Assembly (NCBI GenBank): GCA_022925895.1
Contig: JAKSYS010000357.1
Coordinates: 1 to 61,901, forward strand
Direction of reading: 5' to 3'
DNA length: 61,901 bases
Origin: Fragilaria crotonensis
Taxonomy: Eukaryota; Bacillariophyta; Fragilariophyceae; Fragilariales; Fragilariaceae
Under the pieces are notes generated by a model. That model ran no database searches, was not told where the DNA came from, and saw only the letters and a list, made by a program, of their open reading frames with translations. Shown piece after piece: positions 55,266-61,901 of this stretch; position 1 is the first letter of the stretch, and each line of letters starts with the position of its first letter. A program made the translations under genes and the position numbers.

Positions 55266-55652
55266 CATGAAACTGCACGCATCTGACCTTGTCACCAACA
55301 ACAAAGATTGCTGCTAACTTCGGTGACCTTGCAATTGTGTTCTCCTGTTTAAAGATACGACAGCGTGCGTGTGGTGCAGAACAAGATATGCTGGCATGCA
55401 TGAAAGATACGTTCTTTCACGAGTTGAGTATCAACTTCTATGAAAATGAGTGGTCCAAGTTCACGAGCTTTAATAGGATATGAAACTTGGCATTGCAAAC
55501 TTGGATAGAAGGCTTTCGTTAGGTTCGAATCCAAAAGTTGCGAAAGACGAGTCCCACTAACTCAGAATTCGAAGTTGAATCATGAGTCGATTAGTTCGAG
55601 CACTTCGAAAACTTCGAAACTTGGTGCCAAGTTTTCTTGTCCGGACGCTCCC

Positions 55653-55793
55653 TAAAGCATGAAAAAAAAAACACCAAATCTAATTTAACGTGCTGCCGCT
55701 GTGTCCGGGTTATATAGACGCTCGACCCACACGGTGAGACCGTAGCCTGGGTTTAGGCTAGACCCCACAAACTTGGTTTTTCCTCATCATGTC
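55653..55793 (-). other. Probable LINE copy 2 3' UTR
   Basis: About 140 bp lie between the Harbinger end and the last LINE codon, including the inverted motif GTAGCCTGGGTTTAGGCTA. An A10 run at about 55661-55670 on the plus strand appears as T-rich on the LINE sense strand, so it is not a poly(A) tail of this element. Confidence 0.35.
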
Positions 55794-57222
55794 CTATCGT
55801 TTTGCCCAATATGACTTTAACGAACGCATCCCCGAAGTCGCTAATTTAGTCGCCCTCTTCACGCTTAGTCTCAGAATCGGTTCATTGATCTGCAACCAGG
55901 TTTTTATATGCCACGTCGACTTGGCTTCGTGGTCACGAACATCCTCCATCAATAACTCCTGGACAGTCGGTTCGTACATGTTTCGTAACGCATACAATTC
56001 TCTCAACGTTTGTAAGGCATTCCTCCTGTCCGCAATCGCGCTCAACCTGGCGTCTGCGCCGTGCAAATCATTGTTTCGGCTTTCCCATAACAGATACCAA
56101 TTGTCCCACAATCGCCCAATCATAGCAACCTGCCACTTAGAACCTTTTTTGCTTTTCTTCGAATTATAATTTGGTCGGGTGGCATAATGAGCATCCTGCA
56201 AATCAACCCATTCGTAACTGAATCTGCCAAGAAATATGTGTCTCCAACCAATCTTGTTTTGTTGTGTAATGAGGCGTTCGTACTCGTCGTCATAGATCGC
56301 CGTGTCTAATTGGTATGACTCTGGGTCCGCACACGTGAACCAACCCTTGATACCGTCCAAAAGTATAGTTCTTAGGCCGGGACGAGTTTCCCATTTGGCA
56401 CAAGTCTTTCCAAGGACCTCGAGTTCACTCGCCACGCCGCTCGACTCGAATGCGCGCATCGCAGGATATGGTCCCAATCCTCATCACCGCACGGACACAC
56501 CGGGCACCCTCGTCGACTGGGATCACGTCTATGTTGCCGATGATTAGTCGGTAGTATCTCGTGAACTAACTTAATGAAGTGGTCTCGTCTCTTGATTCTC
56601 TTGTGTAAGCATGCAGCGTGAGCTTTCCAATTGATCCGTTCCGTCGTACTGTCGTTCCATCCATTCCGTGCTTGAAGATGGACCAATAATGGACCGTAAG
56701 TCGCTTGATGTCGGATTGCGGTTTTATATTTTGTTGTGACCGTTCCCTTTGGTGTAATCAAATGAACGCCGGCCTCCTCTGTCAACAAGGCATGAGGTCG
56801 AAGCGCACCGTACTCGCTGGAAAGTGTTAGCCAAGGCATCAGCATCCACATTTAGTTGTGCCATGAGACTCAATTGCTGATAAGTGCCGCGACGATCTTG
56901 ATGACCGCGGACATGTTCCAGACTGAGCCCCGGCATTTCGCAAAGCAACCGACGGATATTAACGATCAAGTCCCATTCTGACTCAGTGGATCCAACGGGA
57001 GCTGCACGGGTTCCGGTTCGAGGCGGCAGCTTCCATCACGGATGGTTTTCGTTTAATGCCAAGTACCGTCTCCACCAGACTCAAACTATCTGTCGCTAGT
57101 GTACCGTGCCACGGTTCATGTTGGTACGTAAACTCTGCGAGGCGCTTCAAGAAACACAACATAGCCAACATTCCATACGCTTCGGACCGATACGAATTCG
57201 GGTTTGCTCCTGCTGGGCCCAT
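55794..57222 (-). pseudogene. LINE ORF2 3' part: RNase H, zinc knuckle and tail, frameshifted
   Basis: Pieces in order are SYRSEAYGM (RNase H Glu) and LATDSLSLVETVL (Asp) in 57222-56983, LEHVRGHQDRRGT and NVDADALAN (last Asp) in 56969-56724, then the zinc knuckle CPVCPC-x6-H-x4-C within 56851-56372. The tail in 56477-55794 has LWESRNNDLHGAD and a helical end. Frame changes fall near 57210, 56990, 56850 and 56450. The rest of ORF2 is open, so these few shifts may be recent mutations or sequence errors in an otherwise young element. Confidence 0.82.
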
Positions 57223-60200
57223 CCTTCAGCTGACTCTCTCCTAAGTCCGTGCTCAACGTCCATCCGTACGCACCCATTTGCTTAAGCCATACCGACCCGT
57301 CGCTGACACCTCGTACGCCGTGCGATAAAGCGAGTCCTACCGAAAAGGGATCCGTCGGTAGGTTCGTGCGGGATAATAAATCATACTCCCATGGCTCAAG
57401 ATCCTCAACATATTGTTCAAACGTTGCCACCTGTACGGGATGATGAAGAACACGAACGACACTTCTCTCGACTACAACCCACTCCTCAGCTGCGACTTGA
57501 CTAACCTCCACAGGAACCGCCTCGAGAGGAATCTGATGCCATTCGACCTGTTTTGCAGTCCTCCAAAAGCTGTACTGCCCTTCTTCGGTCCTCTTCGTCG
57601 TTTTACACAGTCTGTAGTCCTGGTGTTCTCGCAGCCACAAACTCGTGTTCAATTGATAGGCTGAGTGAGTTTGACGATGATTATCAATGGTGTCTAGCCA
57701 CGGACCCAGTGCCTGATGTAACTTCCCAGATTCATCACTCCACAACAAATTCGGCGACGGGCGTTGCTGGTGGATCCACATTCCATGAGTGCAGCAACTC
57801 TTATGCGAGAAGCGGCCTTCATACTTCGCTCGATCCAAGTAACGCCCGGAAACCTCTGCGAGATCAGAAATTGTTTGTGCTTGAAGGTAGAGGCGGCAAT
57901 AGTTGAGTCGTCGAATCTCCGATGCTGAAAAGCACTCAGACGTCAATATAGCATCCATGATATGTGTGTCATGATGACGTTGAAGCTTAGGAATACCCGG
58001 ACTGTCGAGTTGAAGGCATGATTGTATGGAAGCTAAGAAGTCTCGTAACGAGGCCAACCACTTGGATTCTAGATGCGGGAGAACCGTGTCAACTCGCTCC
58101 AAAAGGGAATATGAGGTACCGACTTGATATTGGAACCATCCGACCGCAATGCGGAGGAGTTTCCCCGCTGTCGATTTTAATCTCCAGTTCCTCATAAATA
58201 GAGACACTTGTCCGATTCCTTGTTCGACATATAGATGACGGAAGTTTGCACCACCCAACTCGAGAGGGCCATAGAGGATCTCGCACTTGGTATGCCGATT
58301 AAAACCACATCGTGGGACAATGATCGACATCGCTTTCCGCTGCACCTGATCCAGTCGTTGTCGTGTCAAGGAGGAGCAAGCTAACGGATAACCAACACTT
58401 GGAAGGTAGCAGGCATAATAAAACGTCCATGTTTCGAGTCGCGTAAGGGGGCATGTCCACAGGAAGGTCGTAATCTCGTCGCTCTTTGATTTGAGTTTTC
58501 GAAACTGTTCGGTTTGGTTCCCAGCTGGTGCTTTATAATGCCCTAGTGTCTTATGTGCCTCATACGGTGACAATAGAGGTAATTGGTGTGTCGTGCCGGT
58601 GGATCGGTCTATAACACGCAACACTTCTTGGTGAGCAGATTGTTTCGGGGCCAAAAATGGTGCTCCTTGCTGTGTAAACCACCAATGAAGTACTTGGCAC
58701 GAGCACTTAGATAATTCCAGCGCACCCCCACTCGAGTGGAGTAAGTCATTCCACAATTGTGCGTTCTTCTGCGTTTGTACCAAAATATCCCGAAGCGTCT
58801 CATCAGAACCTGGTGCTAAAAAATTGTTTGCCTGCCCATTGCAATCGTCCACAAAAGCTACTAATCCCAAAGACGCTGACGTGGTTTCATCCGGGGAATA
58901 ATATACCGCCGGTGTTGCAGTCGTGTCATAGGCATCCATGAGACAACTCGACAGAAAACACCAGATCGCTGGGGAATTTGCACTGCCCTGTCCTGTGCCA
59001 TAGATTGGCTTGCTGTCCGAATGTACGTAACCTTTTGGAGCGAGTCCTAATTCTGTACGGACCCTGAACTCCGCTCTCTCCAAGGTGACTGCATTGGCCT
59101 GGGTCACCGGAAGCGGAACGCCGAACTTCCGGCTAACAATCATTGCTGCATTTTGAATCATTCGATCGAAACATGCAAGAGCGTCATAATTGATCAAGAC
59201 CACTGATCGCCGAGTGGCCCGTGAGATCTCACACTGAAGTTCCTCGATGAACACTGGATCCGTTGCATTTCGTCGTGGTCTGGATCCATACTGCCCATCA
59301 TTTAATGCTGCCAGGGCCTCGGCTTGATACATTTGAATCCGCCACTTAATTCCCAAGGCGAGATTAAAATCCGCTTCATAAATGTGTATCACTCGAGTAC
59401 GATGTAACCGCACGTTATCCGGGTCTTTGAAGAGAATTGTATTGGCAATTGTTTGCCAGCGTTTGTACGAATAGCCGCGCTCGAGAGCATAATTCAACAG
59501 AGTCAAGTGCAAAGTCCGCAGGTCATTTTGCATCATGTCAAGCTCGTCTCGGTTTCTTCGGAACTCCACTGTCAATTCGTCGTCCGGGAGATCTGATGAG
59601 TATGAATGTCGTGCAATCAAGGCCTTGTAGTGCCCGAGATGTAATCCTGACGGAGACGTAGTGGTAGATTCTGACCAGACGCGCAATTTACTCATGAAGT
59701 CTTCCATTGATATAGTAGGAAACGAAGGAGCTACTGCCATTTCATGAACCTGAGTCATGTGTTGCAACAACAATCTCACATTTTTACTCACATCGTCGTC
59801 ATCGTTGGATTGGTGCTGATATGTGCCGTCCAAAATTCTCGTGCTCAAAGGTCGATCCCCACAAAAGCCTAAGTCGTCAAGAAGTGGTGCAACGGTGAAG
59901 GGCGTTCCCTTGGCTTGTCCAAAGTGGTTGCGATTTCGTTCCTGTAATAACCGAACAATCTCCGTTGGTACATCGATCTGTCTCCATTCGGTACACGTCT
60001 TTGGATCGTGTTCTGGATGCAAGGGAATTTCGATTCTCGTTACTCCTTGTCTTAGTTTATTCTTCCGCACGCCACTAATCTTGCGAAATAACTGCTTGAT
60101 ATCTTCTGCCTTCTTCATATGCCGCAGCCGAGTTGCTGATTCTTTGTCCGCTTTCTTCCCAGACATTTCGAGCGCTTCAATTTTTCGCTGGCGTTCGTGA

Positions 60201-61756
60201 TCGCGACGTTCGTAACTCTCAGCTATAATTTCCTTGATGGTGGATTCAACCTTACGAATTGCCGCAGAGCACTCTCGCGGCGTGGAAGGCAACGGCACTG
60301 GTGTTGCTAATTGGGCCATCTCGCGCGTCAAAACACTGGAATGGTCATAGTGTGTGCGAAGGGCGGACAGATGCTTCTTCAATACGACAACTTGTTTGCG
60401 GGCTTCAGCAAGTTCCACCGACCATGATGGTTCCCCAAACTTTTTCACTTTTGCTGCTGCTGCCAAGCTTGCCGTCAAAACGTCGTGGTCCAGTCGTTCT
60501 GCAAAAGCATGCCGATTACCTGGTTGTGTCAATTGTACACTCCGATCGAAGGCGTTGTGATGATGAAACAAGATCCGATATTTTTCCCGGATGTACTCTG
60601 TCACTTGTTGAGGATTATTAGACGACAAGTCCCTCTTTTCTGCTGATACCAGTTGTTGTGTGTCGGAGCCGAAGAGAATTTTAGAGTCTAAATCCAGATA
60701 GAAACCTCTATGATCGGACACGATATGTGCATTGAACGCTTCGTATCCAGCCGAAACCACAGCATCTCCCACCGAGGGGCTAGCCAGTGCATAGTCCAGA
60801 CGTTTCGTACCTCGTGCATAAGTAACTGGTGGTGTAGAGGAATTTCGCCTTGCAAAGACATCGATGAGGCCCAATTGCCCTGCAATTTTGCTCATACCAT
60901 CTGGATCGGCCCCAAAAACTTCGTTGAAATCTCCGACTACCAGCAATAACGTGCCGACTGATGCGTATGTCTGTAACGCTTTCAGCAAATCCCGCCGAAA
61001 CGCCGTTCGCGGGTTCAGAACTTGATCTTGTGTCAGGCGAAGGAGGCTTGCCTGTTGAGCCGCCACTGTTATGGTACCTGGACTAACGGCCTTATCCACA
61101 GGTTGATAGGCCGAAAAAACAGCAATCTTGCGTGTTCCTTTGCCTGTGAATTCCTGAACTACCCACCGTCCCCAGGGGTCGCGGTCCTGTCGAACGATAC
61201 GTCCCATCAGACTGTCCACCGTCAAAATCATTGTCCCCCCCGGTTTATAAGAATTCTCCACCGTTATTGGTGTCGTTCCGAGAGATATTCGATGTCGCTT
61301 CCAATGTTGTTTTGCTGATTCAAACAGTGCACTCCGGATGCGAAATTGCGTAGTGTCTAAGTTATGCTCCTGCCCACAGAATATGTCCGCTTGTACTTCT
61401 TTGATGGACCGACAAATGTCATCGAACGTGCCTCCTCTCCGGTCGATAGAAATACCGTTGACATTAATTGAATAGAGTCTTATAATACTCGGGTCCTTGG
61501 GTCCCAATTCGTCTCCCCAAGGTACATTAGATCGCATGTTCATGGATGTTAGAGTCGTTGGTCTCGAATTATTGTCGATAATTGGCTTGGAAAATAACTG
61601 CCGCCATTGCAACTTCGCGCTGTCCAGTAGACTTATGGGGATGTGAGTTTCATCGTCAGGAAGAATTAAAGTTCCAAGACCGACGGACTGTGCATCGTTT
61701 GACGGTAACTCGGTTTCCGTCTCGGATGCCATCAACGCTTGCCTGTATCGACTCAT
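57116..61756 (-). CDS. LINE ORF2 protein: endonuclease and reverse transcriptase
   Basis: The endonuclease spans residues about 92-357: YSINVNG (Asn99/Asn100 region), GQEHN (Glu130), VVGDFNEV (Asp276, Asn278), KRLDYAL (Asp321) and SDHRGFYLDL (347-356). A coiled-coil-like linker follows (about 450-570). The RT spans about 685-1080: STTTSPSGLHLGHYKAL (697-713), VIHIYEADFNLAL, motif A YDALACFDRM (857-866), motif B GTGQGSANSPA (920-930), motif C AFVDD (967-971). The first RNase H motif (VSDGSV and GAYGWTLS) lies near residue 1490. After about 57215 the frame is wrong: a one-base shift at the GGGCCC tract moves the true continuation (GPAGANPNSYRSEAYGM) to another frame. All endonuclease and RT catalytic residues look intact. 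Confidence 0.9.
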   Translation of the reverse strand: MSRYRQALMASETETELPSNDAQSVGLGTLILPDDETHIPISLLDSAKLQWRQLFSKPIIDNNSRPTTLTSMNMRSNVPWGDELGPKDPSIIRLYSINVNGISIDRRGGTFDDICRSIKEVQADIFCGQEHNLDTTQFRIRSALFESAKQHWKRHRISLGTTPITVENSYKPGGTMILTVDSLMGRIVRQDRDPWGRWVVQEFTGKGTRKIAVFSAYQPVDKAVSPGTITVAAQQASLLRLTQDQVLNPRTAFRRDLLKALQTYASVGTLLLVVGDFNEVFGADPDGMSKIAGQLGLIDVFARRNSSTPPVTYARGTKRLDYALASPSVGDAVVSAGYEAFNAHIVSDHRGFYLDLDSKILFGSDTQQLVSAEKRDLSSNNPQQVTEYIREKYRILFHHHNAFDRSVQLTQPGNRHAFAERLDHDVLTASLAAAAKVKKFGEPSWSVELAEARKQVVVLKKHLSALRTHYDHSSVLTREMAQLATPVPLPSTPRECSAAIRKVESTIKEIIAESYERRDHERQRKIEALEMSGKKADKESATRLRHMKKAEDIKQLFRKISGVRKNKLRQGVTRIEIPLHPEHDPKTCTEWRQIDVPTEIVRLLQERNRNHFGQAKGTPFTVAPLLDDLGFCGDRPLSTRILDGTYQHQSNDDDDVSKNVRLLLQHMTQVHEMAVAPSFPTISMEDFMSKLRVWSESTTTSPSGLHLGHYKALIARHSYSSDLPDDELTVEFRRNRDELDMMQNDLRTLHLTLLNYALERGYSYKRWQTIANTILFKDPDNVRLHRTRVIHIYEADFNLALGIKWRIQMYQAEALAALNDGQYGSRPRRNATDPVFIEELQCEISRATRRSVVLINYDALACFDRMIQNAAMIVSRKFGVPLPVTQANAVTLERAEFRVRTELGLAPKGYVHSDSKPIYGTGQGSANSPAIWCFLSSCLMDAYDTTATPAVYYSPDETTSASLGLVAFVDDCNGQANNFLAPGSDETLRDILVQTQKNAQLWNDLLHSSGGALELSKCSCQVLHWWFTQQGAPFLAPKQSAHQEVLRVIDRSTGTTHQLPLLSPYEAHKTLGHYKAPAGNQTEQFRKLKSKSDEITTFLWTCPLTRLETWTFYYACYLPSVGYPLACSSLTRQRLDQVQRKAMSIIVPRCGFNRHTKCEILYGPLELGGANFRHLYVEQGIGQVSLFMRNWRLKSTAGKLLRIAVGWFQYQVGTSYSLLERVDTVLPHLESKWLASLRDFLASIQSCLQLDSPGIPKLQRHHDTHIMDAILTSECFSASEIRRLNYCRLYLQAQTISDLAEVSGRYLDRAKYEGRFSHKSCCTHGMWIHQQRPSPNLLWSDESGKLHQALGPWLDTIDNHRQTHSAYQLNTSLWLREHQDYRLCKTTKRTEEGQYSFWRTAKQVEWHQIPLEAVPVEVSQVAAEEWVVVERSVVRVLHHPVQVATFEQYVEDLEPWEYDLLSRTNLPTDPFSVGLALSHGVRGVSDGSVWLKQMGAYGWTLSTDLGESQLKDGPSRSKPEFVSVRSVWNVGYVVFLEAPRRVYVPT

Positions 61757-61901
61757 TACGTGTTATCACGCCCAGCCGGATCGCTTGGATTTGTGTATTG
61801 AGCGTCCGGGGGGCTTCTTGAGGTTTGATGTTGTCAGTGCATGCTTCTCCTATCGATGCATTCAGTACTGTGGTACGTGTTACTGCATCTACATGCAACA
61901 G
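61757..61901 (-). other. Region upstream of LINE ORF2, cut by the window edge
   Basis: A minus frame is open to the right edge (61656-61898) and may be the end of ORF1 overlapping the ORF2 start, but it is too short to identify. Confidence 0.3.

Larger units (their letters stand above)
51903..55652. mobile_element. PIF/Harbinger-type DNA transposon with two convergent genes
   Basis: A DDE_4-type transposase (+) and an accessory gene (-) converge in the centre, the usual PIF/Harbinger plan of transposase plus DNA-binding partner. Candidate termini are GGGGTTGACGACAAGAAAC at 51903-51921 and, inverted, GGGAGCGTCCGGACAAGAAA ending at 55652. They share the ACAAGAAA core but are imperfect, and a clean TTA/TAA target duplication was not seen, so the exact ends are tentative. 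Both genes contain frame changes, so this copy is probably inactive. Confidence 0.6.
55794..61756 (-). mobile_element. LINE (non-LTR retrotransposon), copy 2, nearly intact ORF2
   Basis: On the minus strand, ORF2 starts at ATG 61756 and runs 1546 codons without a stop. It is followed by three or four frame-changed pieces down to a stop at 55794 that complete RNase H, zinc knuckle and C-terminal tail. ORF1 would lie beyond the right edge of the window. Compared with copy 1 it is much less damaged and therefore younger. Confidence 0.9.

Noticed and set aside
55518..55530. GGTTCGAATCC resembling a tRNA B box
   Set aside because: The flanking bases do not form a T stem beyond two pairs, and no A box or cloverleaf can be built upstream.

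Overview
The window looks like nuclear DNA of a photosynthetic stramenopile, most probably a diatom. This is inferred from gene content, not from a database match. Genes are interrupted by short GT-AG introns, several of exactly 92 nt. One secreted coiled-coil protein has a bipartite plastid leader with Phe directly after the signal-peptide cleavage site (AWA|F). Large non-LTR retroelements, a Copia fragment, a PIF/Harbinger-type transposon and a DDE transposase sit between host genes.

Layout. 0.5-9.6 kb: a decayed LINE (+) with ORF1 and an endonuclease/RT/RNase H ORF2. 9.7-12.8 kb: a broken DDE transposase. 13.1-15.0 kb: a WDR76/CMR1-like WD40 protein. 15.7-20.2 kb: an ABCC (MRP-type) transporter. 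21.5-23.1 kb: a secreted Cys-rich protein with five 64-residue repeats. 23.3-25.9 kb (-): an M3A oligopeptidase with a likely organellar leader. 25.8-37.7 kb: a tandem segmental duplication carrying a choline-transporter-like gene (+) and an agmatine deiminase gene (-) twice. The second copy also holds a Copia 3' fragment and a 1.85-kb insertion with terminal inverted repeats. 38.8-40.0 kb (-): an EamA/DMT transporter. 41.7-42.7 kb (-): the plastid-leader coiled-coil protein. 43.5-49.8 kb (-): a very large secreted protein joining DUF1800 and DUF1501, normally separate neighbouring bacterial genes. 51.8-55.7 kb: hairpins followed by a two-gene Harbinger-type element. 55.8-61.8 kb (-): a much younger LINE with a 1546-codon open frame.

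The host genes are unrelated single-copy functions (transport, proteolysis, polyamine metabolism, chromatin/DNA repair, plastid), so there is no operon-like logic except inside the mobile elements. Many conserved genes carry single-nucleotide frameshifts, several at short homopolymers. Some may be assembly errors; the clusters in the DUF1800 half and in the duplicated copies could be genuine decay. The most interesting items are the DUF1800-DUF1501 fusion, the tandem duplication whose junction joins a deiminase fragment to an oligopeptidase promoter/first exon, the TIR insertion with its empty site preserved in the other copy, and a row of three perfect or near-perfect hairpins beside the Harbinger element.
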